NCBI RefSeq assembly: GCF_023347535.1 | Contig: NZ_CP094473.1 | Span: forward strand, 1-64,000 | Reading direction: 5' to 3' | DNA: 64,000 nt | Source of the DNA: Faecalibacterium sp. HTF-F | GTDB lineage: Bacteria > Bacillota > Clostridia > Oscillospirales > Ruminococcaceae | Shown: in pieces, positions 26,747 through 33,121 of the stretch | Layout of the letters: every line of letters starts with the position of its first letter | How positions within the stretch are numbered: position 1 is the first letter of the stretch | Notes under the pieces: model-generated | Seen by the model: only the letters and a program-made list of their open reading frames with translations | Told to the model about the DNA's origin: nothing | Databases searched by the model: none | Program-made: the position numbers and the translations under genes

Positions 26747-27391
26747 ATGAACAATTGGCTGAACCGGCTGGAACGCAGATATGGACGTTTCGGCATCCCG
26801 AACCTGACCAACATTCTTGTGGGCGGGCAGATCCTTGTACTGGCCATCGAGCTGTTTGTGAACCAGACCATCAGCGTCTGGCTGTCCCTCAGCAGATATC
26901 TTCTGTTGAGCGGCCAGATCTGGCGCATCATCACATTTGTGTTCATCCCCTCCTATGGCGGCAGCATCCTCAGTGCAGTGCTGGGCATCTACTTTACCTG
27001 GTTCATCGGTACGGCGCTGGAACGGGAGTGGGGCGATTTCCGCTATACGGTCTATCTGTTGTCCGGGATGCTGGGCACCGTGCTGGCCTGCCTGCTCACT
27101 GGTGTCAGCGGCAGCACCTACTGCCTGTCCCTTTCGCTGCTGCTGGCCTTTGCCATGCTGTACCCGGAGGTGCAGGTGCTGCTGTTCTTTGTCATCCCCA
27201 TTCGGGTGAAGTATTTTGGCGTTTTTGCAGCGATCCTGTGGGTGCTGAGCTTTTTGGGCGCACCGCTGCCCCAGAAGCTGAGCCTGCTGCTCAGCATGGC
27301 GAATGTCTGGCTGTTCTTTGGCCCCATGGGCTATCGCGCCATCCGTGCATGGGTCCGCCGCGAGCAGTGGAAGCGGAAAAACAGAAGGTAA
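26747..27391 (+). CDS. Rhomboid-like membrane protein, probably not a protease
   Basis: A 214-residue membrane protein with about six hydrophobic segments and a basic C-terminus (RREQWKRKNRR). Its layout follows the rhomboid fold: a helix after FGIPNLTNILV, an R-W-G-like turn (EREWGDFRYTVYLLSGM), and GVSGSTYC, where rhomboid proteases have the catalytic GxSG. The protein contains no histidine at all, so the usual Ser-His dyad cannot form. It is best called a rhomboid-family pseudoprotease, perhaps a membrane chaperone. The ATG follows GAGGGAGGCACCCT. It stands alone behind its own promoter. Confidence 0.7.
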   Translation: MNNWLNRLERRYGRFGIPNLTNILVGGQILVLAIELFVNQTISVWLSLSRYLLLSGQIWRIITFVFIPSYGGSILSAVLGIYFTWFIGTALEREWGDFRYTVYLLSGMLGTVLACLLTGVSGSTYCLSLSLLLAFAMLYPEVQVLLFFVIPIRVKYFGVFAAILWVLSFLGAPLPQKLSLLLSMANVWLFFGPMGYRAIRAWVRREQWKRKNRR

Positions 27392-27423
27392 ACTTTTTCA
27401 GGCGATAGCCTCGGGGGAGTCTG

Positions 27424-27550
27424 ACTCCTTCAGTCAAAACCTGACGGTTTTGCCAGCTCCCTCAAAGAGGGAGCCTATTTGCTGCAAACCGTCAGATGTT
27501 TAACAGCTCCCCCCTCGGGGGAGCTGTCACCGAAGGTGACTGAGAGGGTT
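27424..27550. repeat. Palindromic intergenic repeat, copy g
   Basis: CTTCAGTC ... GACTGAGAGGGTT ends with GCTCCCTcaaAGAGGGAGC and AGCTCCCCCctcGGGGGAGCT hairpins. Confidence 0.8.
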
Positions 27551-27564
27551 CGTCCCTTGCCGCG

Positions 27565-27712
27565 CTGCCGCTTTCCTCCACGACCCTACCTGTGAAAATG
27601 CAGCCCCGGAACGCCCGCAGGCGTTCCGGGGCTGCAGATCAAAAATAATTTTTCCGCTGAAGATGCCCAGAGCAGCGCGGAGGGCATTTTAAATCGTCTC
27701 ACAAAAGGAGTG
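27565..27712. repeat. Hairpin-bearing repeat related to 52541-52672
   Basis: CTCCACGACCCTACCTGTGAAAA-like sequence, then a variable 15-bp hairpin (GCAGCCCCGGAACGCC, 27600-27636), then TTTTTCCGCTGAAGATGC. The same order with a different stem occurs at 52541-52672. It directly precedes the holB ribosome-binding site. Confidence 0.6.
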
Positions 27713-27719
27713 CACCCCC

Positions 27720-28685
27720 ATGATGCTGGACCGCATGGAAGGCAACGCAGAACTGAAAAGCAGCGTGCAGCTGATGCTGGCAGCCCGCCGCCTGACCCAC
27801 AGCGTGCTGTTGGTGGGCGAAGAGGGCCTTGGGGCCGGTTTTGCGGCCCGCTGCATCGCGGCCGATTATCTTTACCCTGCAGGCGGAGCGCCCGCTGAGG
27901 CCCTTCTGCGGGGCGAATGCTGCCGTGCGGTGGCGAAGGCCGGCAAGCGCGACAGCGGTCAGGTGGAGACCGGCATCGTGCGCGAGGCGATCTCGGTCAC
28001 CGGCATGGGCGCGGGCGGCCGGTATCTGGTGGGTCAGGTCACGGCCATGCGCAGCGAGATCTTCAACACCAGCCTTTCGGCCGAGGGCCGCGCGGTGCTG
28101 CTCTACCACGTGGAAAAGATGAACGAGGAGTCCGCCAACGCGCTGCTGAAGGTGATGGAAGAGCCGCCGGAGGGGGTGCTGTTCCTGCTCACAGCCGATT
28201 CGCTGGCAGGCGTGCTGCCCACCATCCGCAGCCGCTGCATCAGCTTTGCCGTGGCGCCGGTCCCGCCGGAGCAGTGCGCCCGCTACTGCGCCGCACAGGG
28301 GGTGGACAAAAAGACCGCCGCGCTGTACAGTGAGCTGTTCGATGGGCACATCGGCACGGTGCTTGCAGCGGCACAGGACGAAGCCCGCACGGCGCAGGTG
28401 GAAAAGGCGCTGCAGCTGGCAAAGACCGCAGCCGACCGTGACAGCTATGCCGCCGCCGTGCTGCTGGCTCCGTATGAGAAGGACAAAGCCGGTGCCGCCG
28501 CCCTGCTGACGGACTTCCGTGCGGTGGCAGCAGCGGGCCTGCGGCAAAGCCCCCACGCACCGGTGCAGGGCGATGCCGCCCGGCGTGCCCTGCGGCTGGC
28601 AGATGCCGCTATCCAGCGTCTGGGCGCACAGGTGAACCCCAAGATCGTGCTCAGTGTGTTTGCGGCAAAGTTCAGAGCGTTGTAA
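27720..28685 (+). CDS. holB: DNA polymerase III delta-prime clamp-loader subunit
   Basis: The 321-residue product has the clamp-loader AAA+ fold. It begins with LDRMEGNAELKSSVQLMLAARRLTHSVLLVGEEGLG; the P-loop position lacks the GKT/S of active ATPases, as expected for delta-prime. The later VEKMNEESANALLKVMEEPP and TIRSRCISF (sensor 1/SRC) motifs are diagnostic. Delta-prime helps load the beta clamp, whose gene is at 1.7 kb. The ribosome-binding site is AAAGGAGTG; either of two adjacent ATGs (27720, 27723) may be used. Confidence 0.88.
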   Translation: MMLDRMEGNAELKSSVQLMLAARRLTHSVLLVGEEGLGAGFAARCIAADYLYPAGGAPAEALLRGECCRAVAKAGKRDSGQVETGIVREAISVTGMGAGGRYLVGQVTAMRSEIFNTSLSAEGRAVLLYHVEKMNEESANALLKVMEEPPEGVLFLLTADSLAGVLPTIRSRCISFAVAPVPPEQCARYCAAQGVDKKTAALYSELFDGHIGTVLAAAQDEARTAQVEKALQLAKTAADRDSYAAAVLLAPYEKDKAGAAALLTDFRAVAAAGLRQSPHAPVQGDAARRALRLADAAIQRLGAQVNPKIVLSVFAAKFRAL

Positions 28686-28691
28686 AGGCAA

Positions 28692-28734
28692 AAAACGCCC
28701 CGGAAGAAGCATCTGCGTTCTTCCGGGGCGTTGT
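28692..28734 (-). terminator. Terminator between convergent holB and the Tat lipoprotein gene
   Basis: 14-bp stem ACGCCCCGGAAGAA / TTCTTCCGGGGCGT. On the minus strand it is followed by TTTTTT, so it mainly ends the lipoprotein transcript; on the plus strand only a short T tract follows. Confidence 0.85.
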
Positions 28735-28740
28735 GCATGG

Positions 28741-29331
28741 TTAGAAAATCCTGCTGGAAGGGGCATCCTGCAGGCCGGTGTAGGTAAAGACAGCCGTTTT
28801 GCCGGACTTCTTAAGGGTAAGGGTCATCTGGCCCGTATAGAGGCTCTGGAACGAAGAATTGGAAATGGTGCCAAGATCAATAAAAAGGATCACGGTCTTC
28901 TGTGAAGCATTGCCCACGGAAAGCGAGGTTTTGAATACATAATCCGTTTTATCGCTGTTCAGGCCCTTGTAGCCAAGCCCCACGACGGTGCCCTTGCTGC
29001 CGCCGGTGTGCGCAAACGTTAAATCGGAAGTGTTGATCGTAATAGAATCGGTGCTGCTCATAGTGCTGACAGCAAAAGCAGCGTAGAGGTAATTGTGGCG
29101 CTCACCGCCCTCGTAGATGGAGCTGGAAGTCCACTGGTCAAAGCGGCCGATATTGGCGGTAAAGGCGCCAAAGTCAACAACCTTGTCGCTATCAACGGCG
29201 GCGGCCACCAAGCCATCTGGGGTAGAAGCATACGCACCGCCGCAGCCTGCCAGCATACCGCTTGCGGCAACGGCCAGTGCAGCAGCACCGGTGGTCTTTA
29301 AAAAGGTACGGCGGGTAATAAGCTCAGACAT
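28741..29331 (-). CDS. Exported lipoprotein with twin-arginine-type signal
   Basis: A 196-residue protein starting at ATG 29331 after AAGGAGAGGTTTCGTT. The signal reads ITRRTFLKTTG, a twin-arginine-like motif, then a hydrophobic stretch and lipobox LAGC. The mature domain is a beta-rich sandwich rich in Thr/Ser, with a DxFAFTAxIG-type opening and FTYTGLQDAP at the end. It looks like immunoglobulin-like or DUF4352-like extracellular domains, but no family can be assigned. Candidate small RNA copy 2 lies directly upstream on the same strand, so its expression may be linked to that RNA. Confidence 0.75.
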   Translation of the reverse strand: MSELITRRTFLKTTGAAALAVAASGMLAGCGGAYASTPDGLVAAAVDSDKVVDFGAFTANIGRFDQWTSSSIYEGGERHNYLYAAFAVSTMSSTDSITINTSDLTFAHTGGSKGTVVGLGYKGLNSDKTDYVFKTSLSVGNASQKTVILFIDLGTISNSSFQSLYTGQMTLTLKKSGKTAVFTYTGLQDAPSSRIF

Positions 29332-29380
29332 AACGAAACCTCTCCTTTTCACGCAGAAAATCATAAAATACAAAAGCGGA

Positions 29381-29513
29381 TAAAAACAAAGACTCCCCCC
29401 AGCGCTTGCGGTACACCGGAGGGAATCTCTGTTTGGGGTATTGCTTTGGTGTGAGGAGGAATCATGTGTAGAGACGCGGTTGCGGCCCCGCGTGCTCTAC
29501 AATTGATAGTATA
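29381..29513 (-). ncRNA. Candidate small RNA with anti-Shine-Dalgarno linker, copy 2
   Basis: Minus strand: -10 TATACT (29513-29508), with ATGACT 17 bases upstream as -35. Stem 1 is GTAGAG..ACGCG / CGCGT..CTCTAC (29500-29468) around loop GGGCCGCAAC. The linker carries ATTCCTCCTCACACCAAAGC. A 14-bp terminator stem lies between 29431-29418 and 29400-29387, with a CCGCAA loop and a TTTGTTTTTA tail. Loops and linker match copy 1, while both stems have different sequences that still pair. It sits 50 bases upstream of the Tat lipoprotein ATG, so it could instead be a leader. Confidence 0.7.
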
Positions 29514-29666
29514 CCCCATTTTCCTCAAAAAGTCATTACATTTCTGTGAAAAATCATCCCGTAATAAACTTTTCTTTAAAAACTCATCCGGCTTTGAAAA
29601 ACGACCAAACAGCGCACAATGCGCAAAGGCTCCCGTAGTTCCAGAATGCGGCAGACTGTCACTTTC

Positions 29667-29695
29667 ACTATAGTAGACAAGGTGCAAAGTGTCAA
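29667..29695 (-). promoter_or_regulatory. Strong promoter upstream of small RNA copy 2
   Basis: Minus strand: perfect TTGACA (29695-29690), 17 bases, TATAGT (29672-29667). It would give a ~330-base leader for the lipoprotein gene that includes the small-RNA module. Confidence 0.8.
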
Positions 29696-29715
29696 TCTGA
29701 ATCGCAGTTTTTCCC

Positions 29716-30258
29716 TTATGCCTTTTCTACTTCGCCCACCACCAGCTCACCGGTCTCGGAGGAGTAGCTGCCGGTCACCTTCTGGTGGCCGCTCTTAAAG
29801 GTCAGCTCCACGGTGTGCACCAGCTGGAACCAGCTCTCATAAGCAGTGTCGCTGATGCGGTAGACCAGCACAAAGGTCTTTTCTTCGTTCGGCTGCAATT
29901 CGTAGTCCTTCTGGGTCCACCAGCTGTCGCCGCTGGCGTTGTCCGCAAAGCCAAAGTAGATGGGCGATGCAGCAGAATGGTCGATCTCAGCCGGGAAGTT
30001 GTCGGCGGTCAGGGTGACGGCACGGCTGCTGACGTTTTTCAGGGTGACAACCACCTTGACCACATGGATGGTGCCATATTCCTCGGTGCCAATGATCTCA
30101 CGGCCCGCCTTGCCGCTCACATAGCCAATGCCATTTACGGTGCCGGGAATTTCAACATCTTTGCCGCCGCCGCAGGCGGTCAGGGTGCCGGTGAGCCCTG
30201 CCGCAAGCAGTGCTGCGCCGGAAAGTTTAAGGAATGCGCGTCTTGAAAGATTTTCCAT
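29716..30258 (-). CDS. Exported lipoprotein with twin-arginine-type signal
   Basis: A 180-residue protein starting at ATG 30258, eight bases after AGGAGG. The signal has NLSRRAFLKLSG and lipobox LTAC followed by GGGKD. The mature domain resembles DUF4352/DUF5067-like beta-sandwiches of clostridial lipoproteins: VVKVVVTLKNVSSRAVTL is the typical strand pair, then a WW-containing loop and QPNEEKTFVLVYRI. Such domains are thought to bind ligands or partners outside the cell; no function is known here. It stands alone, between the gamma-carbonic anhydrase gene and the small-RNA locus. Confidence 0.78.
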   Translation of the reverse strand: MENLSRRAFLKLSGAALLAAGLTGTLTACGGGKDVEIPGTVNGIGYVSGKAGREIIGTEEYGTIHVVKVVVTLKNVSSRAVTLTADNFPAEIDHSAASPIYFGFADNASGDSWWTQKDYELQPNEEKTFVLVYRISDTAYESWFQLVHTVELTFKSGHQKVTGSYSSETGELVVGEVEKA

Positions 30259-30322
30259 GTTTTCTACCTCCTGCCCCAAAACAAGGGCTTTTTGTACAGT
30301 ATACCATGGCTAAAAACGGGGG

Positions 30323-30841
30323 TCAATCCATTTTGCACTGTGCTGCGTGCACTCTGCCGTGCTCCACATAGTGGGCGGCGTTGTGCAGGTTGGCCTCGAC
30401 CTGTGCGGGGCTCACCTGCTTGATGACCCTTGCGGGCACGCCCACGGCCACCGAGCCGTCCGGGATGACCATGCCCTCCGGCACCAGCGCACCTGCGCCG
30501 ATGATGCAGTTTTTGCCCACGACGCAGTGGTTGAGCAGGGTGGCGTGCATTCCGATCAGGCTGCCATCCCCTACCGTGCATCCGTGCACCAGCGCACTGT
30601 GGCCCACAGTGACATTCCTGCCCAGCGTCACGGCCCCGCCCACATCGCAGTGCAGCACGGCATTGTCCTGCACGTTGGAGTTCTCGCCGATGATAAGCTG
30701 GCCGTCGTCGCCGCGCAGCACGGCACCGTACCACACCGTGGAACCGGCTTTGAGGATCACATCGCCCTGCACGGTGGCGTTGGGCGCAACGAACGCAGCC
30801 CCCTCGTTGCGGGGGACTTTTCCACAAAAAGACAGAAACAT
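30323..30841 (-). CDS. Gamma-carbonic anhydrase / left-handed beta-helix protein
   Basis: A 172-residue protein with hexapeptide repeats ([LIV]-G-x-x-x-x) that form a left-handed beta-helix: VAPNATVQGDVILKAGSTVW, GENSNVQDNAVLHCD, GRNVTVGHSALVHGCTVGD. It keeps the three metal-binding histidines of the YrdA/PaaY gamma-carbonic anhydrase group (VLHCD, VGHSALVHG). The reaction would be CO2 hydration, but several relatives are inactive or act on other substrates. The start at 30841 has only a weak ribosome-binding site (AAAGGCGG, 14 bases away). Confidence 0.85.
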   Translation of the reverse strand: MFLSFCGKVPRNEGAAFVAPNATVQGDVILKAGSTVWYGAVLRGDDGQLIIGENSNVQDNAVLHCDVGGAVTLGRNVTVGHSALVHGCTVGDGSLIGMHATLLNHCVVGKNCIIGAGALVPEGMVIPDGSVAVGVPARVIKQVSPAQVEANLHNAAHYVEHGRVHAAQCKMD

Positions 30842-30899
30842 TGTTAAAAACCGCCTTTCTCTCTTTCTCTTTTGGCTGGTTTATGGTATTCTTTAAAGT

Positions 30900-30928
30900 A
30901 GTATAGCAAGCCAGAGCCTTTCCGGCAA
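30900..30928 (-). promoter_or_regulatory. Promoter of the gamma-carbonic anhydrase gene
   Basis: Minus strand: TTGCCG (30928-30923), 17 bases, TATACT (30905-30900). Confidence 0.65.
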
Positions 30929-30994
30929 GTAGGAGCTGTTTCAAAACAAAAATTTTTGCCGTGCGTCGGCAAGCAGATACAAGGGGGCACGCTC

Positions 30995-32278
30995 ATGTTC
31001 AAAAACACCATCTTCCGCCGCATGACGGCGCTGGTGCTCACGCTGGCACTGGCCGCTGCTGCTGCACTGCCGGGCCTTGCGGTATATCCCATGCCCATCC
31101 AGACCGCCAGCGAGACCGAGGCGGTGTACCTGTTCAACGCCGACACCGGCAAGACCATCCTGAACCAGAACGCCGGCCAGCAGCAGTATGTTGCCAGCCT
31201 GACCAAGCTCATGACGGCCCTGCTGCTGCTGGAAAGCGGCAAGGACTTGAACGGTGAAGTGACCGTGCCCACCGCGCTGACCCAGGAGTTCCGGGATATC
31301 CAGAACGCCAACGGCACCACCATGGGCCTGCGCATCGGCGAGACGGTGCGCCGCATCGACCTGCTGAACGCCATGCTCATCGTCAGCGCCAACGATGCCG
31401 CCAGCGTCATTGCCTACGATGTGGGCGGCAGCGTGCTGGATTTCGTCAAGCAGATGAACGCCCGTGCCCAGGAGCTGGGCTGCACCGGCACGAACTTTAC
31501 CTGTGCCCACGGCCTGTTTGACTACGGCAACGTGTCCACCGCGCAGGATCTGGCAAAGATCGCCGCCGCCTGTGCGGCAAACCAGACCTTTGCACAGGTG
31601 GCGGGCACCGCCAGCTATGTGCTGCCGGCCACTAACCTCCGCAAGGCTGAGCACACCATCAGCAGCTCCAACAGCCTGATGAACAGCGAGAGCGCCAACT
31701 ACCGGGAGTATGTCCGGTGGGTCAAGGGCGGCTTTACCACGCTGGCAGGCCGCTGCATCGTTGCCTTTGCGGAAAAGGACGGACACACCTACGGGCTGGT
31801 GATCCTTGGCTGCGATACGCCGGACCACCTCTTTGCCGAGTGCGATGATCTGTTCGACTGGGCCTTTGAGAGCTTTGCGGATCGTCCGCTGGTGGACACC
31901 CAGACCGAGATCACCACCGTGGCGCTGACCAAGTGCCGCACCGAACCGACGGTGGCGCTGTATGCCGCTGCGCCGGTCAGCGGCTACGGCCACGCGGACG
32001 ATATCGTTACCTACTCCTTCGACCTGCCGGAGAGCATTGCGGCCACCGTCAAGAGCGGCAGTGTGGTGGGTACAGCCACCGTGTATCTGGACGGCGATGA
32101 AGTGGGCACGGTGGATCTTGTGACCCACCGGGAGTACGTCTCCGACTTCCGCACCGACATGAAGGCAACGGCGCTTCTGCTGTGCGCACTGGTGCTCATC
32201 CTGTTTGCAATGATGGTGCTCACGCTTGCGGCCGGCGGCGGTTCGCTGAGTCTCAAAAAGAGAAAACGCCGCAGATAA
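30995..32278 (+). CDS. dacA: D-alanyl-D-alanine carboxypeptidase (peptidase S11)
   Basis: A 427-residue low-molecular-weight penicillin-binding protein that trims the terminal D-Ala of peptidoglycan peptides. It has a signal peptide (residues 1-30), the SxxK nucleophile motif SLTK at 68-71, the SxN motif SANDAAS near 128, and a third motif reading WVKGGFTTLAG where most relatives have KTG. A membrane-binding hydrophobic segment near residue 395 and a basic tail (KKRKRRR) end the protein, in place of a simple amphipathic anchor. The ATG at 30995 follows AAGGGGGCACGCTC. Confidence 0.9.
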   Translation: MFKNTIFRRMTALVLTLALAAAAALPGLAVYPMPIQTASETEAVYLFNADTGKTILNQNAGQQQYVASLTKLMTALLLLESGKDLNGEVTVPTALTQEFRDIQNANGTTMGLRIGETVRRIDLLNAMLIVSANDAASVIAYDVGGSVLDFVKQMNARAQELGCTGTNFTCAHGLFDYGNVSTAQDLAKIAAACAANQTFAQVAGTASYVLPATNLRKAEHTISSSNSLMNSESANYREYVRWVKGGFTTLAGRCIVAFAEKDGHTYGLVILGCDTPDHLFAECDDLFDWAFESFADRPLVDTQTEITTVALTKCRTEPTVALYAAAPVSGYGHADDIVTYSFDLPESIAATVKSGSVVGTATVYLDGDEVGTVDLVTHREYVSDFRTDMKATALLLCALVLILFAMMVLTLAAGGGSLSLKKRKRRR

Positions 32279-32289
32279 AGTGCATGGGC

Positions 32290-32426
32290 TTGACAATTTT
32301 GGAAAATAAGCTATACTGAAAATACAAAGGCGCTGGCCCACAAACGGCTAGCTCCTTACCATACTAGTCAAAAAGAAAAATGACCGGTCGTGTTGGGGAA
32401 CAAGAGGCGGTCATTTTTTCTTTTTG
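32290..32426 (+). ncRNA. Candidate antisense RNA of a type I toxin-antitoxin locus
   Basis: TTGACA (32290-32295), 16 bases, TATACT (32312-32317) gives a start near 32324. No ORF follows; transcription would end at the bidirectional hairpin (ATGACCG/CGGTCAT, 32380-32414) with its T-run. The ~100-base RNA would overlap the last codons and 3' end of the convergent toxin-like gene. This arrangement matches txpA/RatA and Fst/RNAII loci in outline. Confidence 0.6.
32369..32426. terminator. Bidirectional terminator shared by the toxin-like mRNA and the opposing RNA
   Basis: CAAAAAGAAAAATGACCG (32369-32386) pairs with CGGTCATTTTTTCTTTTTG (32408-32426), giving a T-run on either strand. The toxin-like ORF stop (32413-32411) lies inside the stem. 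Confidence 0.85.
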
Positions 32427-32521
32427 TCATCACTGTGAGAAACAGTCCATGTAATTTCAAACGTAACGTAGATCGCCCCGCCAAGAAGCGTGAGCAGAAG
32501 CACGACCTGTTCAAACGTCAT
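32411..32521 (-). CDS. Small single-pass membrane protein, candidate type I toxin
   Basis: A 36-residue ORF with its own ribosome-binding site (GGAAGGGGGG, eight bases before ATG 32521). The peptide starts MTFEQVVLLLTLLGG, has one hydrophobic segment (about residues 5-27) and ends DDKKKK. Size, topology and charged tail match holin-like/TxpA-type toxins, which insert into the membrane. Its mRNA would start at the promoter near 32673, carry a ~140-base leader that opens with a GCCGCA/TGCGGC hairpin, and end at the shared terminator. Longer upstream frames have no ribosome-binding site. Toxicity is inferred only. Confidence 0.6.
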   Translation of the reverse strand: MTFEQVVLLLTLLGGAIYVTFEITWTVSHSDDKKKK

Positions 32522-32672
32522 GGTGCATCCCCCCTTCCTGCCCTTGGGCAAAACCGGGGGTGCGAAAGATCCAAAGAAAAAATCGCCTTGCCCGGCGCGC
32601 ATAGGTGCCGGTAAGGAACAGCCGCCTGCGTTTTGGGACACAGCGCCTTCGTGCCGCAGATGCGGCAATTAC

Positions 32673-32701
32673 AGAATACCACAGCAAACTGCAAAAAACA
32701 A
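32673..32701 (-). promoter_or_regulatory. Promoter of the toxin-like gene
   Basis: Minus strand: TTGTTT (32701-32696), 17 bases, TATTCT (32678-32673). The predicted +1 lies at the hairpin TGCCGCA-TC-TGCGGCA-like (32652-32667). Confidence 0.55.
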
Positions 32702-32767
32702 TAAAGAACAGCGAAAAAGCGGCGCTCAGTGCCTTGCAACAGGCTCTGAGCGCCGCTTCTTTTGCGC

Positions 32768-33121
32768 TTATTGGTTGAGGAACTTGATAAAGTGATAAGA
32801 TTCCACGATCTGGAAATACTTGATGATGCGCGGGTACAGGGGTTCGGCCTTTTCGCCGAACTGCTGCTTCATGCAGTCAGCAAGCTGTGCAACGGTCTTC
32901 CGGCCATCGATCAGCGGCCACAGGTAGCTGCCGGTCTCGTCCAGATGCACCTGTGTGGTGCGCGGTTTATGGAACACTTTTTGCGCGATCGTATTGAACA
33001 CACCGGTGTTCTCCACCTCAAGGGTGATAAGGCCGGTGGCTTCATCTGTGTGCCAGCGCAGGGTCTCCGCCCGCTGCGGGATAAGATCCAGATAATTGAT
33101 GGACTGCTTTTTCTTATTCAT
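32768..33121 (-). CDS. PqqD-like (RiPP recognition element) protein
   Basis: A 117-residue protein with the PqqD winged-helix layout: RAETLRWHTDEATGLITLEV, then the typical LDETGSYLWPLIDGRKTVAQLADCM and FQIVESYHFIKF. PqqD-type domains bind leader peptides of ribosomally made, modified peptides. The ATG at 33121 overlaps the stop of the OPT transporter gene (ATGA), so the two are translationally coupled. No radical-SAM maturase or precursor peptide is visible nearby. It may serve the transporter itself, or the relation to peptide modification may be lost. Confidence 0.78.
   Translation of the reverse strand: MNKKKQSINYLDLIPQRAETLRWHTDEATGLITLEVENTGVFNTIAQKVFHKPRTTQVHLDETGSYLWPLIDGRKTVAQLADCMKQQFGEKAEPLYPRIIKYFQIVESYHFIKFLNQ

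Noticed and set aside
29361..29687. 108-residue minus-strand frame containing MIPPHTKAI
   Set aside because: Its start lies upstream of the predicted transcript, it has no ribosome-binding site, and it runs through the promoter, stem 1 and terminator of small RNA copy 2.
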